64,000 nucleotides of DNA, from positions 124,001-188,000 of the forward strand of contig JAFKFL010000016.1 in the NCBI GenBank assembly GCA_017308235.1, given 5' to 3'. The DNA comes from Alphaproteobacteria bacterium. Lineage in GTDB: Bacteria > Pseudomonadota > Alphaproteobacteria > Reyranellales > Reyranellaceae. A program made the translations under genes and the position numbers. The notes under the pieces were generated by a model. The model was given only the letters and a program-made list of their open reading frames with translations. It was not told the DNA's origin and made no database searches. This document shows, piece by piece, positions 30,851 through 39,294 of this stretch; the stretch's first letter is position 1; every line of letters starts with the position of its first letter.

Positions 30851-32149
30851 CTATGTCGCGTCACCGATCGTCAGGCGGACAATATAGAAGCCGTCCAACC
30901 CGCCGCGATCGGGCCACATCGAGGGCAGCGTGCGGACATCGCCGGCGGGCGTGATCGCTTCGGCGAGACCCGGTATCTCCTCTGGCCGCACAGGCACCCG
31001 GTTCAACTGCGGCGTCCTCGCCAGCAGCGCCGCGATACGTGCCGGCCCTTCTTCCTCCTGCAAGGAGCAGACGGCGTAGATCAGGATGCCGCCGGGCTTC
31101 AGCAGAGTGATCGCGTGCAACAGCAGGCGATCCTGCGTGAGGGTGAGGCGTCCGACGTCTTCTTCGTCCTTGAGCCAGGCGATGTCGGGATGACGGCGCA
31201 ACGTGCCGGTGCCCGAGCAGGGGGCGTCGAGCAGGACGGCATCGAACTTCTCCGTCGGTATCCACTTGCTCGCATCCGACGTCACCAGCTCGGCTGTGAG
31301 ACCAGCGCGGCGGAGATTATCGGCAAGACGGGCAACGCGGCGCGCCGAGATATCGACCGCGGTGACATGGGCGCCGGCGGCGCAAAGCTGCAGCGTCTTG
31401 CCACCCGGTGCGGCGCAAAGGTCGGCGACGCGTTGGCCGGCGAGATTGCCCAACAGCCGGGCGGGCAAGGCGGCTGCCGCATCCTGGATCCACCAGGTGC
31501 CTTCGGCGTAACCCGGCAGGTCGACGATGGCGCCACCAACTGGACGCCGAAGCGTGCCGGTCGGCAATACCTCGGCCTCCAGCTGCCCGGCCCAGAACGC
31601 CGTGTCAGCGCGCACGGTGAAATCGAGAGGCGCTTCGTTCAGATGGGCAGCAGCGATAGCCCGCGCAGTTTCCTCTCCGTAACTTGCGGACCAGCTCTCC
31701 CACAGCCAATGCGGTGTGTTGAGTCGCGCGGGATCACGGTCGCCGAGGAGCGCAATCCCCTCGCGCGCGACGCGTCGCAACACGGCGTTGGTAAAACCCT
31801 TGAGATGCGGCAAGCGCATCCCCTCGACGAGGCGAACGGATGTATCAACCGCTGCGTGTGGCGGCGTCCCGAGAAAGAGGAGTTGGGCCGCGCCCAGGCG
31901 CAGCGCGTGATGCGCCATGATATTGGATTCATCCAACGGGCGTTCGATCAGGGCGCTGAGGACGCCGTCGATTTCGCCTAGTCGCCTGAGTGTTGTGGCC
32001 AGCAAAAGCCGCACAAAGGCGCGGTCGCGCGGGGCAAGCTTGATGAAGCCATCGTGACGGGCCAACGCGTCGTCCAACGGTTGTCCCTTGTCCAGGCAGG
32101 CAGCGAGCACCTCGAACGCGACGCGTCGGGAGGCGAGGAGGTCATCCAT
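30851..32149 (-). CDS. rsmB: 16S rRNA m5C967-type methyltransferase (RsmB/Sun family)
   Basis: This 432-residue enzyme methylates a cytosine in 16S rRNA using SAM. The N-terminal NusB-like domain (residues 1-130) has RRVAFEVLAACLDKGQPL and LPHLKGFTNAVLRRVAREG. The C-terminal methyltransferase domain contains motif I VADLCAAPGGKTLQLCAAG, motif IV DAVLLDAPCSGTGTLRRHPD and motif VI LIYAVCSLQEEEG, with the two cysteines (PCS and CS) used in m5C catalysis. The usual T-C-S is V-C-S here. Length is normal. It is divergent from the TRAP binding-protein gene at 32233. Confidence 0.92.
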   Translation of the reverse strand: MDDLLASRRVAFEVLAACLDKGQPLDDALARHDGFIKLAPRDRAFVRLLLATTLRRLGEIDGVLSALIERPLDESNIMAHHALRLGAAQLLFLGTPPHAAVDTSVRLVEGMRLPHLKGFTNAVLRRVAREGIALLGDRDPARLNTPHWLWESWSASYGEETARAIAAAHLNEAPLDFTVRADTAFWAGQLEAEVLPTGTLRRPVGGAIVDLPGYAEGTWWIQDAAAALPARLLGNLAGQRVADLCAAPGGKTLQLCAAGAHVTAVDISARRVARLADNLRRAGLTAELVTSDASKWIPTEKFDAVLLDAPCSGTGTLRRHPDIAWLKDEEDVGRLTLTQDRLLLHAITLLKPGGILIYAVCSLQEEEGPARIAALLARTPQLNRVPVRPEEIPGLAEAITPAGDVRTLPSMWPDRGGLDGFYIVRLTIGDAT

Positions 32150-32170
32150 CTCCGTGCGCTATAAACGCGG

Positions 32171-32199
32171 TTGGCGCTGTTGTCATGGTTCAGTATGTT
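32171..32199 (+). promoter_or_regulatory. Possible sigma-70-type promoter for TRAP binding protein
   Basis: TTGGCG at 32171-32176 and TATGTT at 32194-32199 are separated by 17 bases, a reasonable housekeeping promoter match. They lie about 35 bases upstream of the GTG start of the binding protein at 32233. Visual match only. Confidence 0.35.
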
Positions 32200-32232
32200 G
32201 GGACAACAAACAATTCCGGAGGAGAGACGGGC

Positions 32233-33255
32233 GTGAGGAAGCTTATGTGGGGCTTGGTGGGAGCGGCCGCGATCGTCAGCGCGCTGCCCGCCGTTGCGCA
32301 GGATAAGACGGTCGATCTCAAGATCTCGCTTTGGGTGCCACCGGCCCATCCGTTGGTGCCTTCGACCAAGGCCTGGGCCGAAGACATCACCAAGGCATCG
32401 GGCGGCACCATCAAGGCCACGATCTTTCCCTCCGAACAGCTCGGCAAGGCGTTCGACCACTACGACATGGCGCGCGACGGCATCGCCGACGTGACCTACG
32501 TGGCTCCCGGTTACCAGCCAGGCCGCTTCCCGATTATCTCGGCCAGCCAGCTTCCGTTCATGTTCGCTGACGCGAACAAAGGGACGGCGGCGGCTGACGC
32601 CTGGTATCGCAAGTATGCCACTCAGGAGATGAAGGACACGCACTTCTGCTTTGCCTTCCTTCAAGACCCCGGCGCCTACCATGGCGGCCGCAAGAAGGTG
32701 GTCCTGCCCGAAGACATCAAGGGCATGAAGATCCGTCCGCCGCAGAGCACGATGGCGCAAATGATAACCATGCTGGGCGGCACCAACGTGCAGGCGTCAG
32801 CTCCTGAAGCGCGCGATGTGCTGGAGCGCGGCGTAGCCGACGCGATCTTCTTCCCGTGGGGTTCGATGTTCCTGTTCGGCCTCGACAAGGTCACCAAATA
32901 CCACATGGACCTGCCGCTCTATTCGAGCGCCTTCACCTACTCGATGAACAAGGCGAAGTACGAGTCCATGTCTCCGGCCCAGAAGAAGGTGATCGATGAC
33001 CACTGCACCACGGAGTGGGCGGTGAAAGTCTCCTCACCCTGGACCGAGTTCGAGGCGGCGGGCCGCGGCAAGATGAAGGCTGCGGCGGGCCATGAGGTGT
33101 ACGAACTTACGCCCGACCAGCTCAAAGCCTGGAAGACGGCTGCTCAGCCGATGCAGAAGCAGTGGGCCGACGCCGTCACCAAGGCCGGCGGCAACGCCGA
33201 CGAGATCTACAAGGCACTCGAGGCGAGCGTCGCGAACTACAAGGCGGGGTTCTGA
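32233..33255 (+). CDS. TRAP transporter periplasmic binding protein (third system, copy 1)
   Basis: This 340-residue DctP-family protein has a Sec signal (LMWGLVGAAAIVSALPAVAQ) after a GTG start, with GGAGGAG at 32218-32224. The mature part includes SLWVPPAHPLVPSTKAWAED, IFPSEQLGKAFDHYDMARDG, MKIRPPQSTMAQMITMLGG with the ligand-binding Arg, and SMNKAKYESMSPAQKKVIDD. It is about four-fifths identical by eye to the protein at 33941, which precedes the matching dctQM. So this looks like an additional binding protein for the same permease. Its 3' end overlaps the convergent MarR gene by 19 bases. Confidence 0.9.
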   Translation: MRKLMWGLVGAAAIVSALPAVAQDKTVDLKISLWVPPAHPLVPSTKAWAEDITKASGGTIKATIFPSEQLGKAFDHYDMARDGIADVTYVAPGYQPGRFPIISASQLPFMFADANKGTAAADAWYRKYATQEMKDTHFCFAFLQDPGAYHGGRKKVVLPEDIKGMKIRPPQSTMAQMITMLGGTNVQASAPEARDVLERGVADAIFFPWGSMFLFGLDKVTKYHMDLPLYSSAFTYSMNKAKYESMSPAQKKVIDDHCTTEWAVKVSSPWTEFEAAGRGKMKAAAGHEVYELTPDQLKAWKTAAQPMQKQWADAVTKAGGNADEIYKALEASVANYKAGF

Positions 33256-33731
33256 CCTCGCGCCGCCGGATCAGCGTGCTCCTGAACGGTCGACGACCCT
33301 TCCGTCTCGTCGACCGATAGCCGCGCGATCAATGTGTCGAGATCCTTCATCAGGCGTTGATAGTGCTTGGTGCCTAATGCCGATTCGATCCTGCGATATT
33401 GTTGTTCCGAAAGGGGCGAAAGCCGTTCGACGAGCGCCCGACCCTGACGAGTCGCCCGAACGATCCGCAGTCGGCGATCGGCGCCGAGCTGCTTCTGTAC
33501 CAAACGGCGCTCATTGAGATCGGCCAGGATGCGCGAGAGGCTGGGCATGCGCAGACAGATTGCCTGGGCGAGCTCGCCAGCATCCATCTCATCGGTTTCC
33601 GAGAGCGCACGCAGCACGCGCCACTGCTGCTCGGTCACCCCAGCCCTTTTAAGTTTGGGCCGGAACCGGTCCATGACAGCCTCGCGCGCCATCAGAAGTT
33701 TCAACGGCAAGGACTGTTGCAAATTGCGCAT
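33237..33731 (-). CDS. MarR family regulator, HpaR-like
   Basis: This 164-residue winged-helix regulator resembles HpaR, the repressor of homoprotocatechuate catabolism: LPLKLLMAREAVMDRFRPKL, then VTEQQWRVLRALSETDEMDA, LRMPSLSRILADLNERRLV and DRRLRIVRATRQGRALVERL. I choose ATG 33731 (MRNLQQSLP); a TTG at 33770 would add 13 residues without a good ribosome site. It sits between two TRAP binding-protein genes and probably controls them, with an aromatic acid as inducer by family analogy. No hpa catabolic genes are present in the window. Confidence 0.88.
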   Translation of the reverse strand: MRNLQQSLPLKLLMAREAVMDRFRPKLKRAGVTEQQWRVLRALSETDEMDAGELAQAICLRMPSLSRILADLNERRLVQKQLGADRRLRIVRATRQGRALVERLSPLSEQQYRRIESALGTKHYQRLMKDLDTLIARLSVDETEGSSTVQEHADPAARGQNPAL

Positions 33732-33762
33732 GGTGCTCAACCCCGATTCATTGACAATGGAA

Positions 33763-33904
33763 TTGGACAAATTGATCCGTCGGGGCGAGCCTTCGGGCGA
33801 AGATCGGAGTGATTGAGACGATCAGGGAATCCTTGTCCAAGGGAATCATGTCGCTTTCGGTTGGTGGGATTTACAAAGAAACGTTAACATGATAACGAAT
33901 TCGT
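33763..33904. promoter_or_regulatory. Intergenic region with palindromes between marR and TRAP binding protein
   Basis: This divergent gap contains TTGGACAA at 33763-33770 and its reverse complement TTGTCCAA at 33833-33840. There is also a perfect palindrome ACGAATTCGT at 33895-33904, 36 bases before the GTG of the binding protein. These are plausible MarR operator elements controlling both directions, though nothing proves binding. Confidence 0.4.
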
Positions 33905-33940
33905 CAACCAAACATAAAGACAATTCTGGAGGAGGCGGCC

Positions 33941-34960
33941 GTGAAGAAACTTATGTTGGGCCTGATGGGAGTGGCCGCGATCGGCTGGGCGTTGCCCGCC
34001 GCGGCGCAGGACAAGCCGGTCGAGCTGAGATTCTCGATCTGGGCGCCACCTGCTCATCCGCTGGTGCCCTCGACCAAGGCCTGGGCCGAAGACATCGCCA
34101 AGGAATCGAACGGTTCGATCAAGGTGACGATCTTCCCGTCCGAGCAGCTCGGCAAGGCGTTCGACCACTACGACATGGCGCGTGACGGCATTGCCGACAT
34201 CACCTACGTCAATCCCGGTTATCAACCTGGCCGCTTCCCGGTGATTGCGGCCGGCCAGCTACCTTTCATGTTTGCCGACGCCAAGAAGGGGACGGCGGCG
34301 CTCGACGCCTGGTACCGCAAATATGCCGGGCAGGAGATGAAGGACACGCACTTCTGCTTCGCCTTCATGCATGACCCTGGTGCTTTCCACGGCCGCAAGA
34401 AGGTGGTCGTGCCCGAAGACATCAAGGGCATGAAGATCCGCCCGCCGCAGAGCACGATCGCCCAGATGGTGACCATGTTGGGTGGCACCAATGTGCAGGC
34501 CTCGGCGCCGGAAGCGCGCGATGTGCTGGAGCGCGGCGTGGCCGATGCGATCTTCTTCCCGTGGGGTTCGGTGTTCCTGTTCGGCCTCGACAAGGTCACC
34601 AAGTATCACATGGACATGCCGCTCTACACGACCACCTTCACCTACTCGATGAACAAGGCGAAGTACGACTCGCTCTCACCGGCGCAGAAGAAGGTGATCG
34701 ACGACCATTGCACCACTGATTGGGCAGTGAAGCTTTCCTCACCCTGGACCGAGTTCGAAGCGGCGGGACGCGACAAGATGAAGAAGACGCCGGGTCACGA
34801 GGTCTATGAACTGACGCCTGACCAGGTCAAAGCCTGGAAGACCGCCGTCCAGCCGTTGCAGAAGCAATGGGCCGACGCCGTCACCAAGGCCGGCGGCAAT
34901 GCCGATGAGATCTACAAGGCCCTTGAGGCGAGCATCGCTCAGTACAAGGCTGGCTTTTGA
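33941..34960 (+). CDS. TRAP transporter periplasmic binding protein (third system, copy 2)
   Basis: This 339-residue DctP-family protein has a Sec signal (MKKLMLGLMGVAAIGWALPA) and GTG start 33941, with GGAGGAGG at 33928-33935. Main blocks match its paralogue: IWAPPAHPLVPSTKAWAED, IFPSEQLGKAFDHYDMARDG, MKIRPPQSTIAQMVTMLGG and HCTTDWAVKLSSPWTEFEAA. Differences from copy 1 include one residue less in the AFHGRKKVV loop (copy 1 has AYHGGRKKVV) and NPGYQPG for APGYQPG. It is the head gene of the dctP-Q-M group that follows. Confidence 0.92.
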   Translation: MKKLMLGLMGVAAIGWALPAAAQDKPVELRFSIWAPPAHPLVPSTKAWAEDIAKESNGSIKVTIFPSEQLGKAFDHYDMARDGIADITYVNPGYQPGRFPVIAAGQLPFMFADAKKGTAALDAWYRKYAGQEMKDTHFCFAFMHDPGAFHGRKKVVVPEDIKGMKIRPPQSTIAQMVTMLGGTNVQASAPEARDVLERGVADAIFFPWGSVFLFGLDKVTKYHMDMPLYTTTFTYSMNKAKYDSLSPAQKKVIDDHCTTDWAVKLSSPWTEFEAAGRDKMKKTPGHEVYELTPDQVKAWKTAVQPLQKQWADAVTKAGGNADEIYKALEASIAQYKAGF

Positions 34961-34973
34961 CTCTTCGGTCCGT

Positions 34974-35020
34974 GCTCTTCTCCCCCTAGGGGAGAGGCTG
35001 GATGAGGGGAGAGAAGCAAG
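34974..35020. repeat. REP-like palindromic element in TRAP operon
   Basis: CTTCTCCCC at 34977-34985 faces GGGGAGAGAAG at 35006-35016, and TCTCCCCCTAGGGGAGA forms an inner palindrome. The sequence GGGGAGAGGCTGGATGAGGG resembles short palindromic elements scattered between genes in many alphaproteobacteria. It separates the binding-protein gene from dctQ and may modulate downstream expression. Confidence 0.55.
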
Positions 35021-35034
35021 GGGAGGGGTGATCG

Positions 35035-35541
35035 GTGAAGCGTAGCGTGATGGATCGCATCATCGACACGATCGAGGCGATTGCGGCGGTGTTCGTGGGG
35101 CTTGTTGCCGCCGACATCTTCATCTCGGTGATGCTGCGCCGCTTCTTCAGCGCGCAGATCCCCGATTCCTACGACTTCGGCCGTATGCTGCTGGGTATCC
35201 TGATCTTCTGGGGCATCGCGGCCACGTCCTATCGCGGCACGCATATCACCGTGGATCTGATCTGGGCGCAGGCCAACCAGCGCTGGAAGCGCGTGATCGA
35301 TATCTTCGCCACGCTGGTCCTTCTGTTCGTGGTGACGGTCCAGACCTACACCTTGTTCGACAAGGTTTCCGCGACCTACTACGACAACGTGCAGACCTTC
35401 GACCTGCGCCTGCCGACATGGCCGTTCTTCGCCATCGCCTGGATCGGCGACGTCTCGGCCGTGGTCCTGATCGCCATCCGAACATTCCGGTTGATCTTCC
35501 ATCCCGAGGATATCCACGACACCCGATCGGCCGTCGAATGA
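35035..35541 (+). CDS. TRAP transporter small permease (DctQ), third system
   Basis: This 168-residue DctQ protein has four helices. Marks are DSYDFGRMLLGILIFWGIAA, YRGTHITVDLIW and a C-terminal helix SAVVLIAIRTFRL. Start GTG 35035 has GGGGAGG upstream. Its TGA overlaps the ATG of dctM (ATGA at 35538), so translation is coupled. Confidence 0.92.
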   Translation: MKRSVMDRIIDTIEAIAAVFVGLVAADIFISVMLRRFFSAQIPDSYDFGRMLLGILIFWGIAATSYRGTHITVDLIWAQANQRWKRVIDIFATLVLLFVVTVQTYTLFDKVSATYYDNVQTFDLRLPTWPFFAIAWIGDVSAVVLIAIRTFRLIFHPEDIHDTRSAVE

Positions 35542-36836
35542 GTGCCGATGCCGTCGCTATCCTGGGCTTCGTGGTCCTGTTTGCGCTCATGCTGCTGCGC
35601 GTGCCGGTCGGCATGGCGATGGGGTTGGTGGGCGTGAGTGGCTACGCCTACCTGAGCGGCGGCGCGCCGGCGCTGAAGCTGGTCGGCCTCACCTCGATGC
35701 GCACCGTCACGGACTACCAGTTCGGCGTCATCCCGATGTTTCTGCTGATGGGCGCGTTCGTCTCGCACTCCGGCGTCAGTCGAGAGCTGTTTCGCGCCGC
35801 CAATACATTCATCGGTCATCGACGAGGTGGCCTCGGCCTCGCGACCATTTTGTCTTGCGGCGGCTTTGCCGCCATTTCCGGCTCGTCGGTCGCGACGGCG
35901 GCGACCTTCTCGACCGTCGCCTACCCGGAGATGCGCCGCTACGGCTACCCGCAGAGCTTCGCGACCGGCGTGATTGCCGCGGGCGGCACGCTCGGCGCCA
36001 TGCTGCCGCCGTCGACCGTGCTGGCGGTCTACGGCCTCATCACCCAGCAGGATATCGGCAAGCTGTTCATGGCGGGGATCCTTCCCGGATTGCTGGCCAT
36101 GTCGATGTATCTCCTGACCATCGCCACGATCTGCCGCGTGAAGCCGGACTTTCTCCCGATCGCGCCGAAGGCGCCGTGGAAGGAGCGAGCGGCCGGCCTG
36201 CGCGACGTTTGGGCGCCGCTCCTGCTGTTCGTGTTCGTGATCGGTGGCCTCTACGGCGGCGTCTTTACGCCGACCGAGGCGGGCGGCGTGGGGGCGGGGG
36301 GAGCCTTCCTGCTGGGCGTGTTGCGCGGTCGTCTTGGACGGAAGGAGATTCGCGCATCGCTCCTTCAGGCAACGCGTACTGCCGCGGCTGTCTTCACGGT
36401 GCTGATCGGTGCGCTCCTGTTTGGCTACTTCCTGACCATCACCCAGGTGCCGCAGAAGGTGACCGAGTTCTTGACCGGCCTCGGCATCGGCAGCTACGGC
36501 GTGCTCGTCCTCATCATGCTGATGTACCTCGTGCTGGGGTGCCTGATGGATGCGATGGCGATGATCATCCTGACCGTGCCCATCATCTTCCCGGTGGTGA
36601 CCCATCTCGGCTTCGACCCGATCTGGTTCGGGGTCATCATCGTGATGACCGTGGAGCTCGGCCTGATCCACCCGCCGGTCGGGATGAATGTTTTTGTGAT
36701 CAAGAGCGTGATCCAGGACGTCACGTTTTCGTCAATCTTTAAGGGCGTATTGCCCTTTATCGCGACCGACATCCTGCGACTGGTTATTCTGATCGTCTTC
36801 CCCATCATCGCGCTTTGGCTGCCGGGCCACATGTAA
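35538..36836 (+). CDS. TRAP transporter large permease (DctM), third system
   Basis: This 432-residue DctM of typical length contains MLLRVPVGMAMGLVGVSGYA, GGFAAISGSSVATAATFSTV, GYPQSFATGVIAAGGTLGAM then LPPSTVLAVYGLIT, and ELGLIHPPVGMNVFVIKS. It forms the ion-coupled translocation pathway for substrate delivered by the binding proteins at 33941 and probably 32233. ATG 35538 overlaps the dctQ stop; the open frame further upstream belongs to dctQ out of phase. Confidence 0.93.
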   Translation: MSADAVAILGFVVLFALMLLRVPVGMAMGLVGVSGYAYLSGGAPALKLVGLTSMRTVTDYQFGVIPMFLLMGAFVSHSGVSRELFRAANTFIGHRRGGLGLATILSCGGFAAISGSSVATAATFSTVAYPEMRRYGYPQSFATGVIAAGGTLGAMLPPSTVLAVYGLITQQDIGKLFMAGILPGLLAMSMYLLTIATICRVKPDFLPIAPKAPWKERAAGLRDVWAPLLLFVFVIGGLYGGVFTPTEAGGVGAGGAFLLGVLRGRLGRKEIRASLLQATRTAAAVFTVLIGALLFGYFLTITQVPQKVTEFLTGLGIGSYGVLVLIMLMYLVLGCLMDAMAMIILTVPIIFPVVTHLGFDPIWFGVIIVMTVELGLIHPPVGMNVFVIKSVIQDVTFSSIFKGVLPFIATDILRLVILIVFPIIALWLPGHM

Positions 36837-36866
36837 GACTACCGTGCGGCCCGAAAGGATCCCCGC

Positions 36867-38582
36867 ATGAAGAAAGTTGGCTTGTTCCTCGGCGACTGGT
36901 GGCGGCTCGTCATTCCTTACTTCAAGTCCGAGGAGTGGCCTTACGCCATTCCGTTGCTGGTTGGTGCAATCGCACTGACCTTCACCGGCGTTGGGTTCGA
37001 GGTTCTGTTCAACGAGTGGAACCGGCGTTTCTATGACGCCATCCAGAACAAGAACGAGCCAGTGTTCTGGCAGGAAGCGATCTTTTTCTCGTGGCTTGCG
37101 ATGCTCTACATCGTCAATGCCGTGGCGCGCGCCATCGTCAGTCCCTACCTTCGCCTGCGTTGGCGCCGATGGCTTACGCGGCACTACATGGCGCATTGGC
37201 TCGACGGTCGTGGCTATTACCGCATCGAGTTGCAGCGCTCGATCGACAACGTCGACCAGCGCATCGCCGAGGACTTGAACTACCTCGGCCAGTATACGAT
37301 GCAGCTTTTCCTGGGGTTCCTGACCGCGGTGGGAACCCTGTTGTCGTTCATATTCATCCTGTGGACCCTGTCCGGGCCCCTGTCGCTTTCCTTCATTGGC
37401 CTGGACGTTGTGATCCCTGGATATATGGCAATCGCAGCCGTCATCTATGCCGTCGTTGGTTCGTTCTTCGCCAACTTGGTTGGTCGCAGGTTGATTCCCC
37501 TCAACTTCATGCAGCAGCGGTATGAGGCCAATTTCCGCTTCTCGTTGGTGCGGGTGCGCGAGAACGCCGAAGCGATCGCGCTCTACAACGGCGAGCGGCG
37601 CGAGGCGGAGGTGCTGAACACACGCTTTGCGGATGTCTTCGCCAATGGTTGGCGGGTCCTCTTCACTCAGGTGCAGCTTGCCTTCTACCAAACCGGGTAC
37701 GCGCAGATTGCCATCATTTTTCCTCTTCTCGTTGCGGCGCCGCGCTATTTCTCCGGCGCCATCACGCTCGGCATTCTGATGCAGATCGCTTCGGCGTTCG
37801 GCCAAGTCCAGGGAGGGCTATCTTTCTTTGTCGACAACTACACCGGACTTGCCGAGTTGCGTGCCGTGATGGACCGGCTCAAGGGAGCGCAGGCAGCGAT
37901 CGATGCGAAGCCACCCGCGGCCATTGTCGTCGAACCGGAAGCGGGCCAGGACGTCGGCCTGCGCGACCTGACGCTCGCTTTGCCGACAGGCCAGGCGTTG
38001 CTGAAGGATACGAACCTGACCTTGCCGCACGGCACATCCATCCTGGTGCGCGGCGCGAGCGGCTCGGGCAAGAGTACGCTCTTTCGTGCGCTGGCTGGCA
38101 TCTGGCCCTTCGGTAGCGGGAAGGTCCGCGTCCCCGCAGGTGCGCGCGTGTTGTTCTTGCCGCAGAAGCCTTACATCCCGATCGGCACTCTGCGGGACGC
38201 GGTGCGGTATCCCGACGAGCACTCGAAGGCCTCCGACGCCGACCTGGTCGATGCCTTGCAGGCGGCAGGCCTCGGCCAACTCACCGGCCGGCTCGATGAG
38301 GTGGCGCACTGGAGCAACATGCTGTCGGGCGGCGAACAGCAGCGGCTTGCGGTCGCCCGAGCCATCGTCTTCAAGCCGGACTGGCTTTTCATGGATGAAG
38401 CGACCGCCTCGCTCGACGAGGACGCGGAGGCGATGGTCTATGGCGCTTTGAAGAAACGGCTGCCAGACACGACCATCGTTTCTATCGGCCACCGGCCGAC
38501 CCTCAAGCAATGGCACGATCGCCAGCTCGAGCTGAAGCGTGCGCCGGGACAGGTGGGAACGCTGGTCGAGGCACCAGCCTAG
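36867..38582 (+). CDS. ABC transporter permease-ATPase, SbmA/BacA-like (YddA type)
   Basis: This 571-residue fused ABC transporter has an N-terminal membrane domain of the SbmA/BacA (ABC_membrane_2) type, residues 1-340. Visible blocks are FNEWNRRFYDAIQNKNEPVF, RLRWRRWLTRHYMAHWLDGR, then DNVDQRIAEDL. The C-terminal ATPase has Walker A RGASGSGKSTLFRALAG, signature LSGGEQQRLAVARAIV and Walker B WLFMDEATASLDEDAE. BacA-related proteins import peptides or very long chain fatty acids; YddA/Rv1819c-type fusions with an ATPase are close relatives. The gene starts 30 bases after dctM but is probably independent of it. It precedes the XRE-cupin regulator by 73 bases. Confidence 0.9.
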   Translation: MKKVGLFLGDWWRLVIPYFKSEEWPYAIPLLVGAIALTFTGVGFEVLFNEWNRRFYDAIQNKNEPVFWQEAIFFSWLAMLYIVNAVARAIVSPYLRLRWRRWLTRHYMAHWLDGRGYYRIELQRSIDNVDQRIAEDLNYLGQYTMQLFLGFLTAVGTLLSFIFILWTLSGPLSLSFIGLDVVIPGYMAIAAVIYAVVGSFFANLVGRRLIPLNFMQQRYEANFRFSLVRVRENAEAIALYNGERREAEVLNTRFADVFANGWRVLFTQVQLAFYQTGYAQIAIIFPLLVAAPRYFSGAITLGILMQIASAFGQVQGGLSFFVDNYTGLAELRAVMDRLKGAQAAIDAKPPAAIVVEPEAGQDVGLRDLTLALPTGQALLKDTNLTLPHGTSILVRGASGSGKSTLFRALAGIWPFGSGKVRVPAGARVLFLPQKPYIPIGTLRDAVRYPDEHSKASDADLVDALQAAGLGQLTGRLDEVAHWSNMLSGGEQQRLAVARAIVFKPDWLFMDEATASLDEDAEAMVYGALKKRLPDTTIVSIGHRPTLKQWHDRQLELKRAPGQVGTLVEAPA

Positions 38583-38655
38583 ATAGTTTCTTATAGGGAA
38601 AATGAGATTGCCTTAAAGGAAAGCGAGGGGCATCCTGTGCCAAGGAGAGGAACCC

Positions 38656-39294
38656 TTGGACAGGATCGCCCGAACGACCCGCGAGATCGGCAGCAGATTG
38701 CGCTCGGCGCGCCTTGGCGCGGGCTTGAAGCTGGCTGACGTCGCGGCCAAGGCGGATGTCTCGGAAGGCTTCCTGTCGAAGCTGGAGCGCGGCCAGGTGG
38801 CCGCGTCGATCGCCAATCTGATCCAGCTCGCCGATGCATTGGGGCTGGGGCTGCACGAACTGTTCGCCCACGAGCCAGCGCCGGCCAAGACGCGGGTGGC
38901 AGTCCATAGGACAGAAGCCGGCAAGCTCCAGGAAGTGGCCGGTACGGGCTACCTCTGGCGCCATCTCGGCGGCGGTGCGCCGCTCGATCGGCTGGAAGTG
39001 TTCCATCTCGTGTTCCCGCGCGAGAAAGGCATGACGGCGATGGTTTCCCATCCGGGGCAGGAGCACTGTTACGTGCTGTCGGGGGAAGTGCGTTTCTTCG
39101 TGGGCGATGCCGAGCATCGGCTGAAGGCCGGCGATGGCATCCTGATCGATTCCCAGCAACCACACCGCGCCGAGAATGCCGGCCGCGGCAAGGCGCAGGT
39201 GCTGATGACGGTGGCGAGATCCGCCGAGGCGGCAGACGCACCCGACTGGTGGCACCTTTCCCGTTCCATGCCCGCAGAGGAGCCCGAGCGATGA
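38656..39294 (+). CDS. XRE family regulator with cupin sensor domain
   Basis: This 212-residue protein has an N-terminal Cro/C1 helix-turn-helix (IGSRLRSARLGAGLKLADVA, then VSEGFLSKLERGQVAASIAN). A linker and a C-terminal cupin barrel follow (HPGQEHCYVLSGEVRFFVG, AGDGILIDSQQPHRAEN). Such MerR/XRE-cupin regulators (PuuR-, SutR-like) sense small molecules and control metabolic genes. The start is TTG 38656 with AAGGAGAGG in front. The next cupin gene overlaps it by 4 nt (ATGA), suggesting it co-regulates or senses with that protein. Confidence 0.88.
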   Translation: MDRIARTTREIGSRLRSARLGAGLKLADVAAKADVSEGFLSKLERGQVAASIANLIQLADALGLGLHELFAHEPAPAKTRVAVHRTEAGKLQEVAGTGYLWRHLGGGAPLDRLEVFHLVFPREKGMTAMVSHPGQEHCYVLSGEVRFFVGDAEHRLKAGDGILIDSQQPHRAENAGRGKAQVLMTVARSAEAADAPDWWHLSRSMPAEEPER

